From Pantoea allii (lineage in GTDB: Bacteria; Pseudomonadota; Gammaproteobacteria; Enterobacterales; Enterobacteriaceae), in NCBI RefSeq assembly GCF_002307475.1, contig NZ_NTMH01000002.1:1-64000 (forward strand): 64,000 bases of DNA. Direction: 5' to 3'. How positions within the stretch are numbered: position 1 is the first letter of the stretch; every line of letters begins with the position of its first letter. Under the pieces are notes generated by a model. That model worked only from the letters and a program-made list of their open reading frames with translations. It was not told the DNA's origin and searched no databases. Both the position numbers and the translations under genes were made by a program. Of this stretch, positions 19,611 through 27,238 are shown piece by piece.

Positions 19611-20036
19611 ATGATACAAGAAGAGATCATTCATTCACTGACACACTGGATTGACCAAAACCTGGATAAGAGCCTGTCAATTGATGAAGTGGCCGCGAAA
19701 TCAGGCTATTCGAAATGGCATCTGCAACGTATGTTCCGTAGCGTGACGAAACAAACGTTGGGTGGTTATATTCGTGAACGCCGTCTGACTCTGGCCGCAG
19801 AAGCGCTGCGGCAAACTCAGCGCCCGGTATTCGATATTGCGATGCAATATGGTTATGACTCGCAGCAGACCTTCTCCAGGGTATTTCGCCGCCAGTTTTC
19901 CCAAACGCCCACGGCTTATCGCCATGCTATGCGCCGCCAGACGATTCAGCGTCCGCGCCTGATGAGTTTTGACTGCAGCGACAATATGACCAGCTTTACC
20001 CAGCGCACCATGGGCGAGTGCTGTCCGGTTAGCTGA
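19611..20036 (+). CDS. soxS: Superoxide-response activator SoxS with a C-terminal extension
   Basis: AraC/XylS-family activator of the superoxide regulon. The first ~105 residues are the compact double-HTH protein known from SoxS/MarA/RamA (SGYSKWHLQRMFRSVTKQT for HTH1, MQYGYDSQQTFSRVFRRQF for HTH2). SoxS in E. coli ends about there (107 residues). This protein has 141, with an extra tail of ~34 residues that includes DCSDNMTSF and ends GECCPVS. Identity as SoxS rests on the divergent soxR and the SoxR box, since the domain alone would also fit RamA or MarA. ATG 19611 has GGATGAGG upstream. Confidence 0.9.
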   Translation: MIQEEIIHSLTHWIDQNLDKSLSIDEVAAKSGYSKWHLQRMFRSVTKQTLGGYIRERRLTLAAEALRQTQRPVFDIAMQYGYDSQQTFSRVFRRQFSQTPTAYRHAMRRQTIQRPRLMSFDCSDNMTSFTQRTMGECCPVS

Positions 20037-20126
20037 ATATCACCGTGCGCCTGCCCAGGCGCACACCGCTTTTCTCAGGTTTCCTTCCCCTGCACCCGCC
20101 ACCCACTTCTGCTGAAAAACCAGACA

Positions 20127-20142
20127 AATTTTGTACAAAATT
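20127..20142. promoter_or_regulatory. 16-bp perfect palindrome upstream of yjcB
   Basis: AATTTTGTACAAAATT is fully palindromic and lies ~140 bp before yjcB and 20 bp before the CRP site. It looks like an operator for a dimeric regulator, which I cannot name. Confidence 0.5.
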
Positions 20143-20161
20143 GGAAAATCGAATGCTATAG

Positions 20162-20177
20162 TGTGATCCACATCACA
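20162..20177. promoter_or_regulatory. CRP site upstream of yjcB
   Basis: TGTGATCCACATCACA has both half-sites TGTGA-N6-TCACA of the CRP consensus without mismatch. It is ~105 bp upstream of the yjcB start. It overlaps a TATAGT that could be a -10 element, so CRP may repress one promoter and activate another. Confidence 0.75.
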
Positions 20178-20282
20178 TTATGACATTTGTTGCCGACGAA
20201 AGAGCCCGACCTGACAGACTTTTCCGCCGACGTGATGCTCGCAGACAGTCAGGCGTAATCTCCGATTTTGAGGTCAAAATTG

Positions 20283-20564
20283 ATGGCTACCTTAACCACC
20301 AGTTTTCTTGTTATGCGCTGGGAATTGTTGAGCGCTGTAATGATGTTCTTTGCCAGCACGTTAAAAACCCGACTTCGCCAGGATAGCCATCACGTGATGG
20401 CATTTATCTGTGGCAGCGTTGGCGTGGGAATGTCGTGCTGGTTTGTGACGGGCTTGATGGGCATCACGCTGAGTATGGAAAACGTACACCATTTTTTCAG
20501 CGTCTCTAAAGACGTCTTTATTGACGTAATGAGTCATGCGCCAGCTAACTGGCAAATGCCCTGA
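20283..20564 (+). CDS. yjcB: YjcB family inner-membrane protein
   Basis: 93-residue protein matching E. coli YjcB over its first half (MATLTT, then RWELLSAVMMFFASTL). It has two predicted transmembrane helices, around 10-30 and 42-65, and a conserved PANWQMP-type end. Function unknown. The upstream in-frame ATG at 20268 adds five residues not found in YjcB. In E. coli it also lies on the ssb side of soxS, but there pdeC intervenes; here pdeC is absent and the island begins after yjcB. Confidence 0.82.
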   Translation: MATLTTSFLVMRWELLSAVMMFFASTLKTRLRQDSHHVMAFICGSVGVGMSCWFVTGLMGITLSMENVHHFFSVSKDVFIDVMSHAPANWQMP

Positions 20565-20573
20565 TTGACCAAT

Positions 20574-20600
20574 AAAAAACCCCGCAACGCGGGGTTTTTT
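20574..20600. terminator. Bidirectional terminator between yjcB and the ATP-grasp gene
   Basis: AAAAAACCCCGC-AAC-GCGGGGTTTTTT: 6-bp GC stem flanked by A6 and T6. It serves both convergent genes. Confidence 0.93.
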
Positions 20601-20616
20601 ATATTGCTGTGTAACG

Positions 20617-21579
20617 TCAAATTTTCTTCAACATGACAGGAATCGCAATATCCTGCACTTCTACGTCCGGTCTCTGCGTTCCGCGACGATCCTGAATCCA
20701 CATGTCACCCATCATCTGATCTAATCCGCTATCCAGTCCCGTCACCATGCCTGCGCCTGGCGTAAACGTAAGCTCGCCGAAGTAAATGTGTTGGTCATGG
20801 ATATACCAGTCCACGCGCACATAGTCGAAGTCGCTGGCCAGCGTTTTGCTTAACGCCAGTGCCTGCTCTAACGAAGGCATAACCGTTGAGACGTCGAGCC
20901 CGGTATCACGAATCTTATGAAACACCTCGCTCAGGTTGTTCACATAAAAGTTCATCGAAAGCTGAGGCTGGCCGCGGTTGTAAATGACCTGAAGCACATA
21001 TTCAAAGTTGCCATCACGCTTGTTGAACATGTGAAACTTGTAATCAACCGGTGCCTGTTTGCCATCACCAATGTACTGCTCCACCAAAATGCGTGGCTTG
21101 ATGTAGCGATAGTGGATCTCGCGTGCTTCGCTGGCAAAATCCGTTTTTAACCACGTGTAGCAGTTATGAATGATTTGCTGCTTGCGAAGGGCACTCGGTT
21201 CCTCCAGCACGATCTCTACCATGTTTGAAGCATGGTTTGGTTTAATCACCGTTCCCTTCCAGCGCGTCAGGTTGTTGAGCGTGGTGGGATCGGTGGTGTC
21301 GTGCAGCAAGGGAATCAGGTACGCACTACCGATTTTCTCAGCAATAAATTCACGCACCGAAAACTTGTCGGACAGGCGTGCATACAGCTGATAATCGCCA
21401 TGGATGAACTTGCGATACAGCACTTTTTCATTGAAGACCTTTGGCTCATGCAGGTTGGGAAGCCTTCTGAACTTGCGGAAGTAATAAATCCGATCCTGAT
21501 AAGTCCAGGGCATCTTCTTGATAAAGTACTGCAAACTTCTTCTAAGCTCTTGTTTTAACTTGAGCATATTTGACCTCAT
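20617..21579 (-). CDS. TupA-like ATP-grasp protein (surface glycan-associated)
   Basis: 320 residues. The pattern fits the TupA-like ATP-grasp family (PF14305), found in teichuronopeptide and capsule/O-antigen loci. Visible landmarks are ARLSDKFSVREFIAEKIG, the nucleotide-binding-like GTVIKPNHASNMVEIV, PVDYKFHMFNKRDGNFEYV, and the metal/ATP-site end FDYVRVDWYIHDQHIYFGELTFTPGAGM. By family it should ligate an amino acid or similar group to a glycan; the actual substrate is unknown. ATG 21579 overlaps the flippase stop (ATGA), so the genes are coupled. A second in-frame ATG is at 21567. Second gene of a two-gene operon. Confidence 0.82.
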   Translation of the reverse strand: MRSNMLKLKQELRRSLQYFIKKMPWTYQDRIYYFRKFRRLPNLHEPKVFNEKVLYRKFIHGDYQLYARLSDKFSVREFIAEKIGSAYLIPLLHDTTDPTTLNNLTRWKGTVIKPNHASNMVEIVLEEPSALRKQQIIHNCYTWLKTDFASEAREIHYRYIKPRILVEQYIGDGKQAPVDYKFHMFNKRDGNFEYVLQVIYNRGQPQLSMNFYVNNLSEVFHKIRDTGLDVSTVMPSLEQALALSKTLASDFDYVRVDWYIHDQHIYFGELTFTPGAGMVTGLDSGLDQMMGDMWIQDRRGTQRPDVEVQDIAIPVMLKKI

Positions 21580-22832
21580 TTGTAGGTTTTGTAGTTGAGT
21601 GAGGAAACCTGGATTTTTTGAATAACGCCGTGTTTAAAAAAATAATTCATGACGGTCAGGGACAGGAGCTCTGAAAGAAAAACGCTCCATGCGGCTCCCG
21701 TAATGCCGTAGTCCTGAATTAGCCACCAGGAAAGCGGCATGCTGATGATCACCAGACAAATGATTTTCTTCAGTAAATAATCAAAGCCCCCTTCTTTCAC
21801 CATGTAGCGATACGCGACGGTTCCCAGTGCCGAAAAGCTGGTTGCTATCGACAGCAGGGTGATGAGCTGGCCCGACTGCCTGAACGCCGGGCCATACAAC
21901 GCCGTGATGATCTGTTCGCCAAACAGCGCAACGATAAGCAGCATCAGCAGGGACACGGCCATCACGTAGCCATTGAGCCGCGCCGTCAGCCTGATCGCTT
22001 CATCACCGCGCGCCCGAAAAATTTCGCTGAAGCACGAGGTAATCAGCGCGACCGGGATAAAAATCCATGAAGCGGCGATGGTATTGGCTGCGGCAAACAA
22101 GCCCAGTTCTTGTGCAGACGCGATGCCTGCCAAAAACATCTGCGCGGCTTTTACCTGTATAGAAATAAAGATGCTGGAAATCGCCAGCGGCAATCCGGCA
22201 TACATCAGGTAACGCAAATACAGCGTGCGCGTCGCCGGCGGCGGGAGCCGATCCTGATGCGCCTGGTAAAAGGCGTAGCGTTTGATGGCGTAGGGCACTA
22301 ACGTCACCGTGACCACTGACAGCGTTAGCCACAGTGGGTTAAGGCGTAACCAGGCAATGATAAAGCTCAGGGCAAAGCTCATCAGCATGCCAGCCGCATT
22401 CGCAACGGCGTTGAGCTTTGAAGCTAAACGCGCGTTGTTGTAGACGCTAAAGGTGTCCTGCGTGACAAAAACAGACGCCACAAATGAGGCCAGCGCAAAT
22501 GCCAGGAAATTTTCCTGCATGTTGTACCAAACCCAAATTAATACCGGCACCGAGGTAAGAAGTAATAAACCCATACGCAACGTGCGTGCAATGCGCATTA
22601 AACGTAAAGCTTTTGTCGCATTTTTACTGACACGTTTAAACAAAATAGTTTCAGTGCCAAATATGGCTATGGTTTGCACCATGGCAAATAATGACGTTGA
22701 AAACGCCATCTGACCAAATAGGGTCGGACCAAAGGATTTGGCCACATAAGACGTCACGAAAATGACGCCAAAAACGGAGATAATCTTTTCAGACATCATC
22801 CAGGCGGCATTAGCCATTACGCTCAATTTCAT
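21576..22832 (-). CDS. Wzx-like oligosaccharide flippase (MOP superfamily)
   Basis: 418-residue polytopic membrane protein with about 12-14 transmembrane helices. N-terminal AAWMMSEKIISVFGVIFVTSYVA and FGPTLFGQMAFSTSLF fit the polysaccharide-transport (PST/Wzx) branch of the MOP superfamily, which moves lipid-linked glycans across the inner membrane. ATG 22832 with AAGGA 8 nt upstream is the start; the TTG before it is rejected. It is coupled to the TupA-like gene. No polymerase, glycosyltransferase or initiating enzyme is encoded next to it, so the lipid-linked glycan must be made elsewhere. Confidence 0.85.
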   Translation of the reverse strand: MKLSVMANAAWMMSEKIISVFGVIFVTSYVAKSFGPTLFGQMAFSTSLFAMVQTIAIFGTETILFKRVSKNATKALRLMRIARTLRMGLLLLTSVPVLIWVWYNMQENFLAFALASFVASVFVTQDTFSVYNNARLASKLNAVANAAGMLMSFALSFIIAWLRLNPLWLTLSVVTVTLVPYAIKRYAFYQAHQDRLPPPATRTLYLRYLMYAGLPLAISSIFISIQVKAAQMFLAGIASAQELGLFAAANTIAASWIFIPVALITSCFSEIFRARGDEAIRLTARLNGYVMAVSLLMLLIVALFGEQIITALYGPAFRQSGQLITLLSIATSFSALGTVAYRYMVKEGGFDYLLKKIICLVIISMPLSWWLIQDYGITGAAWSVFLSELLSLTVMNYFFKHGVIQKIQVSSLNYKTYK

Positions 22833-22901
22833 CAACTATTCCTTAGTATTACTCTACCTCTACCGCATCCCCATCCCTGGGGCGAAGTAATAAGCGCTTA
22901 A

Positions 22902-22916
22902 ATTTCAAAGCGAAAT
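22902..22916. repeat. Inverted repeat copy 1, ATTTCAAAGYGAAAT element
   Basis: ATTTCAAAGCGAAAT, with arms ATTTC/GAAAT, lies 70 bp upstream of the flippase start. It matches copy 2 at 14 of 15 positions. Confidence 0.7.
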
Positions 22917-23026
22917 TATAAACATCAAGCCAGTCCGGCTCGGAAATGAGAATCGGGTCTTATTTTATCGAGTGAATTCAGGAGAATTCTGATTATACCT
23001 GGCCCGAATACCGCCTGGTGGAAACG

Positions 23027-23041
23027 ATTTCAAAGTGAAAT
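23027..23041. repeat. Inverted repeat copy 2, ATTTCAAAGYGAAAT element
   Basis: ATTTCAAAGTGAAAT, extending to perfect 7-bp arms GATTTCA/TGAAATC (23026-23042). It lies exactly 125 bp from copy 1, i.e. about 12 helical turns. Confidence 0.7.
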
Positions 23042-23350
23042 CAATAATGTTTCCAAAAACCACCCTTCCATAATAAAACAGGTCAAGGAATGTTGAATAT
23101 CAAATTTACAGTCGTTTTTTATCTTTGGGATGCGATGAATTTATATCAAAAACCGCATGCCAGGAAGGCGCGGCATCCCGATCAGAATAAAATAAGATTT
23201 ATCCCATGATGATATTTATTCTAAATATCTTAATTTAACCCTCGCAATTTAACGTGCGTATTTAAATACGGCACTCAATGAAATCATACAGTACCAAAGG
23301 TTAATAAAGTAATTCTCATCCATTAATTGATAAGAAAGGTAAGAGCATTT

Positions 23351-23746
23351 ATGAGAAAGTCACGATATAGCGAAGATCAAATCACAAATGCCATTAAAGC
23401 TTCTGAATCGGGCGTTAAAGTTAAAGAGATTTGTGAGGAGCTTGGCATCTCTGAGGCAACCTTCTACAGCTGGAAGAAGAAGTTCTCTGGGTTATCTTCA
23501 GAAGAAGGCAGAAAAATCAAAGAACTGGAAGAACAAGTTCAGTCTCTGACGCGTGAACTACATGCGCTCAACTCGGATAAGGAAATGCTACAAAGCGTCC
23601 TGAAGAACTTCTTCACCACGAATGACAAACGTCAGGCGGTCAACTTCTTACAGAGCACTTTTGATGTTGGAACCCGGCGCAGCTGCCGTTTACTGGATAT
23701 AAGCCGTAGCGTTTATCATTACCCAGCCGGTTCTGATAACCGCTAA
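23351..23746 (+). CDS. IS3-type OrfA fused to a truncated OrfB start (remnant or domesticated)
   Basis: 131 residues. The first ~55 are the HTH of IS3-family OrfA (MRKSRYSEDQITNAIKASE... ISEATFYSWKKKF). A leucine-zipper-like coiled coil at ~60-90 (IKELEEQVQSLTRELHALNSDKEMLQSVL) follows. Then, in the same frame and without the usual -1 frameshift, comes the N-terminal HTH of OrfB (SCRLLDISRSVYHYP). It stops there: the DDE catalytic domain is absent from this frame and I do not see it in the other frames downstream. No IS ends were recognised around it. It could be a decayed insertion sequence or a transposase-derived DNA-binding protein. Confidence 0.75.
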   Translation: MRKSRYSEDQITNAIKASESGVKVKEICEELGISEATFYSWKKKFSGLSSEEGRKIKELEEQVQSLTRELHALNSDKEMLQSVLKNFFTTNDKRQAVNFLQSTFDVGTRRSCRLLDISRSVYHYPAGSDNR

Positions 23747-24658
23747 TAGTGAGATTACGGCTTTTAATGGCCACATCGCTGCGATTTGTTCTTACCAGAA
23801 GAGATGAAGAGCATTTAACAGGACATTTATGGTGGTGCGCTTCGCCCGGTCCGTAATTAATGAATGGATTGGCGGTTACGCTTCTTTTTTTGCGGTAAAA
23901 TTGATTCACAACAGCAAAAGTCTCGCTATCTACGCCACTTTTATCCGCCCAATCTCATTTCGGTGAGATTGGCGTCTCTCTTTTTTTTCATTAGCATCCC
24001 TAAAAGAACCTATATCCCCTGTGCTTTTATGTTCAGTGCTGGTAATGATATCCAGGCCAACATGCTGTTTTTTTCAGCCCAGGCTGGCCCTGAGAAATTT
24101 TTTGCCGATCGCGGAATGATTTCCAACAGCATAAAAAGGTAAAAAAAGCCCAGAATAATCCCAGAAAAATAGTTTATTGCTACTTATCACTTTCTTCAGC
24201 AAATACCGCTTGTGGGGTGCTATTGATGCCCATTGTTAAACATTAAATAAAAGCGAAGCGTGGTGAAATCCCGATTTAATTAGGGATAGCTGGAGTAAAA
24301 GGGGGTCTTTTATAAGGAATTATCTTAACCAAACGGCCTGGCAGCCCGGTTTTCGGGCGTTAAATTCGCCTCCAGGATACACATCGCCCCCCGATCAATG
24401 CCCTTTGAAGGTTAATCGTGGTCGCAACCTGGACAGAATTGCCTATTTTTTGCTCAAAATAAGGCTTTGCACGGCGGTAAATGACCGGGTGAGATCGTAT
24501 TTTGCCGGGAACAGTACGTGGCATTTAACTGTTGAGAGCCGATTTCCGCCGTGCCAGTGGCCGATTTCGGCATTATTTCGCCAATCCTGAGTGAGGCATT
24601 ATCTGAAAAAGCGTGAATATCACCCTTAGTAATAATCAATCACAAGCGGTAATTATTA
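23747..24658. other. 912-bp AT-rich interval without recognisable genes
   Basis: Between the transposase-like gene and the permease pseudogene. Short open frames occur, the longest 92 codons at 23864-24142, but none has a convincing ribosome-binding site or family resemblance. It may contain decayed insertion-sequence DNA. I see no tRNA, no att-type direct repeat and no terminator that I would trust. Confidence 0.5.
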
Positions 24659-25618
24659 TCAGGGATCGATGGCGGTCACCCGGGGTTGAGGTTTAATCCG
24701 CATGGCTCCTACCACGCCCAGGATCAGACAAGTAATACCAGCGGAAGTTAAGGCCGGTGGCCAGCTTTGATACCAGACAAAAGTCCATAACAGCCCAAAC
24801 AGAATTTCAAACACGATGAGCGGCCCCATTAAAACCGTGGGTAAGCGTTGGCTGGCCGCGTTCCAGCATAAGGTCCCGACCCATGAGCAGAGCAGCCCGA
24901 TGATCAACATTAATGAGACGAACACCTGCGGTCGGGGACCAAATGGCAGGGCAAAGTCGGGCCGTTGCCACGCCAGTTGCGCACTCACCAACGCGTACAT
25001 TACCAGGGCCAGCGGCAGAGTCACTAATCCCTGGGCTGTCGCCCATGTGGCCGGTTTAAGTTGAGGATGGGTTCGTAACCAGCGCGCATTACGCAGCGGA
25101 TACCAGGTCTAGCAGATGACTGCCATCACCGCCAGGCCAATCCCCGTCAGATAACGGCGGCCATCAAGCGACGCGCCTTGCGACTGCAACTCTGCTGCAT
25201 TGACACAGACGAGGCCGGCTCCTGTTACCATCAATGCCGGGATCAGCCGCCGCCAGGACAGCCGTCCTTCAAGATGGCCGTAACACAGGTTAGCGGTGAC
25301 GGCGATAACGATGGGTAAGGTGCCAATAATCATGGTGGAAACCGGCGCGCCCGTTCGCTGGATAGCATTGGCGAGAAACGCGTAATAAAGCAGGTTGCCG
25401 ATCAGCGACAGCTTCAAGGCTTCCCGCCAGTGAGCGGACGTAAGCTGACGCAGTCGATGACGATCGTGCCAGGCCAGCGGCAGGGCTATCAGCCCAAAGG
25501 CCACATAACGTCCCGCCGACTGTAAGGTGCCCGGGTAATCCGGGACCAGGATCGGTCCGACAAAAATCAGCCCCCACATCATGCCTGCGGCAAGGGCAAA
25601 CAGTATCCCCATCAACAT
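24659..25618 (-). pseudogene. DMT/EamA-family permease interrupted by one in-frame amber codon
   Basis: Reading on the reverse strand from ATG 25618 (AGGA 7 nt upstream), 169 codons give the N-terminal half of a drug/metabolite transporter, with ~5 helices starting MGILFALAAGMMWGLIFVGP. The next codon is TAG (25109-25111). The same frame then continues without further stops for 150 codons (TWYPLRNARWLRTHPQL...) to a normal C-terminal half, including SWVGTLCWNAASQRLPTV and ending at 24659. The context VMAVIC-TAG-TW suggests a single TGG to TAG change. About 319 residues if read through, normal for a 10-helix EamA transporter. A strain-specific loss or a sequencing error are both possible. AraC gene upstream in the same direction. 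Confidence 0.85.
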
Positions 25619-25694
25619 CGTTTTTTCCTGTCTGAGTTTTAACATCAGTGTGACCAAATCAGGCAAGAAAGGCTTGTAGCAAATTGCGCTCAGG

Positions 25695-26522
25695 CTATCG
25701 CGAGATTATCTGTTTCTGATAACGCCCTGGGGTAATGCCATAACGGTTAGCAAAGGCGCGCGTGAGATGCGCCTGGTCGGTCAAGCCCACCGCAGCGGCC
25801 ACGCTGGCGATCGCCTCGCCCTGCGCCAGCCTCTCTTTGGCTTCATACAGTCGGTACGCCATTAACATTTGCTGAGGTGTCACGTGGAAACGATCGCGGA
25901 AAGCCCGTAAAAAATGCCAGGGCGATAATGAGACTAAGGCTGCCAGCGTCTCCAGCCTGACCGGTTCAGCCAGATTCGCACGCAGGTAGTCGCGCACCTT
26001 GTCGAAGCGATGCCTGGCTTCCGCTTTGCGGGGAGAGGACATGCGCGCCAGCGGGCGCAATTGAAGCAGCAGTTCTGATAACAAACTGTAACGTGCCAGC
26101 GCCGTTTCGGCGTGCCACAACGTCGAGAGAACCTGCGATAGCGGTTGTGCCAGACGGATATCCGTCCTGAGCGCGTCGTTAAACCACCAGCCGCGGTCAC
26201 CGCTGAGTTCATCCATCAGCTGCGGCTGGATGTAAATCATTTGATAACGCCAGCCCTCTTCGCAGGCCGATTCGCCGGTGTGCAGCTCATCTGGATTCAT
26301 CATCACCAGCGAATGCGCCGGTGCGGTGTACTGCGTACCACGATAGCGAAAACGTTGCGCGCCCGCCTCAATCGTCCCAATGCCAAACGCTTCATGCGTA
26401 TGTGGTTCAAATGCGTAACGAGAGATATGTGCCTGATAAAGCTCCACGCCGGGCAGTTCAGGCGATTGCTTAAACTGCGCGCGATCTTTTTCACAGGGGA
26501 AAACCGCAGGAATGCCCTCCAC
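25695..26522 (-). CDS. AraC-family regulator with cupin sensor domain
   Basis: 275-residue transcription factor. The N-terminal AraC-type cupin (HTHEAFGIGTIEAGAQRFRYRG and VMMNPDELHTGE) is followed by a C-terminal double HTH (LETLAALVSLSPWHFLRAFR and VGLTDQAHLTRAFANRYG). The GTG at 26522 is chosen as start: AGGAG lies 7 nt upstream and the protein start VEGIPAVFPCEKD fits the family, while a longer frame to 26630 adds atypical sequence. It lies 76 bp upstream of the permease pseudogene and is divergent from the isochorismatase-like gene. It may control one or both. Confidence 0.85.
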   Translation of the reverse strand: MEGIPAVFPCEKDRAQFKQSPELPGVELYQAHISRYAFEPHTHEAFGIGTIEAGAQRFRYRGTQYTAPAHSLVMMNPDELHTGESACEEGWRYQMIYIQPQLMDELSGDRGWWFNDALRTDIRLAQPLSQVLSTLWHAETALARYSLLSELLLQLRPLARMSSPRKAEARHRFDKVRDYLRANLAEPVRLETLAALVSLSPWHFLRAFRDRFHVTPQQMLMAYRLYEAKERLAQGEAIASVAAAVGLTDQAHLTRAFANRYGITPGRYQKQIISR

Positions 26523-26647
26523 GTCACCTCTCCTTTTATATGCGACACCGTCTTTTATATTGCCCGCAAAGCACGACGACAGGCAAAGATTGTCATCCCC
26601 GTTTGAATACGCAACACTGCTAACAGGCATCCTGACAAGGAACGATC

Positions 26648-27166
26648 ATGCAGCGTGTAGTAATGGTAGTTGATATGCAAAATGGTGTGTTTGCATCGCC
26701 GCGTTTCGATCGCGCAGGGCGAGTCGCCCAGATCAACCGGCTGATCAGACAGGCTGACATTACCCTGTTTATTCAGCATCGCGAAGGAAACATGACGGAA
26801 GGCAGCCATGCGTTTGCCCTGTTACCTGATATTGAACAACCCCAGAATGCGCATTACATCACCAAAACCGCGTGCGACAGCTTCTGGCAAACGCCCCTGG
26901 CGTCGCTGCTGACCACTTTATCGGTTACCGACTTCGTGATTTGTGGCTGTGCCACCGACTACTGTGTTGATACCACTATTAAAGTGGGCGCGAGTTTAGG
27001 TTATCGCATCACCGTGGCAGCCGATGCGCACACCACCGCCGACCGCACTTACGTCAGCGCGGAGCAATTAATTGGTCAGCATAATGAAGTGTGGGCGGGT
27101 TTTGGTCTGCCGGGTAACGTGCCGCGCGTCGTCAATACCGAAACCCTGCTGGCTGAATGGCGGTAG
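26648..27166 (+). CDS. Isochorismatase-family cysteine hydrolase
   Basis: 172 residues. The catalytic triad of the family is visible: Asp9 in VVDMQNGVF, Lys73 in ITKTACDSF, and the nucleophile Cys106 in GCATDYCVDTT. Such enzymes hydrolyse amides or vinyl ethers (nicotinamidase- or isochorismatase-like). The true substrate is unknown, and no enterobactin or NAD genes are nearby to guide it. Divergent from the AraC regulator (125 bp between). Confidence 0.88.
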   Translation: MQRVVMVVDMQNGVFASPRFDRAGRVAQINRLIRQADITLFIQHREGNMTEGSHAFALLPDIEQPQNAHYITKTACDSFWQTPLASLLTTLSVTDFVICGCATDYCVDTTIKVGASLGYRITVAADAHTTADRTYVSAEQLIGQHNEVWAGFGLPGNVPRVVNTETLLAEWR

Positions 27167-27238
27167 CGGCGACCAACCAAAAGGCACCTGAGCCTATACT
27201 TTATGCTCTGACTACTCTTAACGGTAAGGCTATGACTT

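Larger units (their letters stand above)
22833..23350. promoter_or_regulatory. AT-rich divergent region with repeated palindromes
   Basis: 518 bp with no credible gene, between the flippase operon and the transposase-like gene. It contains TAAGCGCTTA (22891-22900), the pair ATTTCAAAGCGAAAT (22902-22916) and ATTTCAAAGTGAAAT (23027-23041), and near the HTH gene the 14-bp palindrome CGTATTTAAATACG (23257-23270). The AT-richness and symmetry suggest promoters with operators and possibly H-NS silencing. No specific regulator can be named. Confidence 0.5.

Noticed and set aside
23327..23746. Complete IS3 insertion sequence
   Set aside because: The catalytic OrfB domain and terminal inverted repeats are not visible, so only a fragment or domesticated gene can be claimed.
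23864..24142. 92-codon open frame in the AT-rich interval
   Set aside because: No convincing ribosome-binding site, unusual composition (Phe/Arg-rich) and no family resemblance.
25109..25111. TAG as a programmed recoding site (pyrrolysine or read-through)
   Set aside because: Nothing in the context suggests recoding, and enterobacteria lack pyrrolysine insertion. A plain nonsense mutation is simpler.
27159..27170. ops-like RfaH element GGCGGTAGCGGC
   Set aside because: It sits at the very end of the isochorismatase-like gene, not in a leader of a long surface-polysaccharide operon, and lacks the rest of the JUMPstart sequence. Coincidence is likelier.
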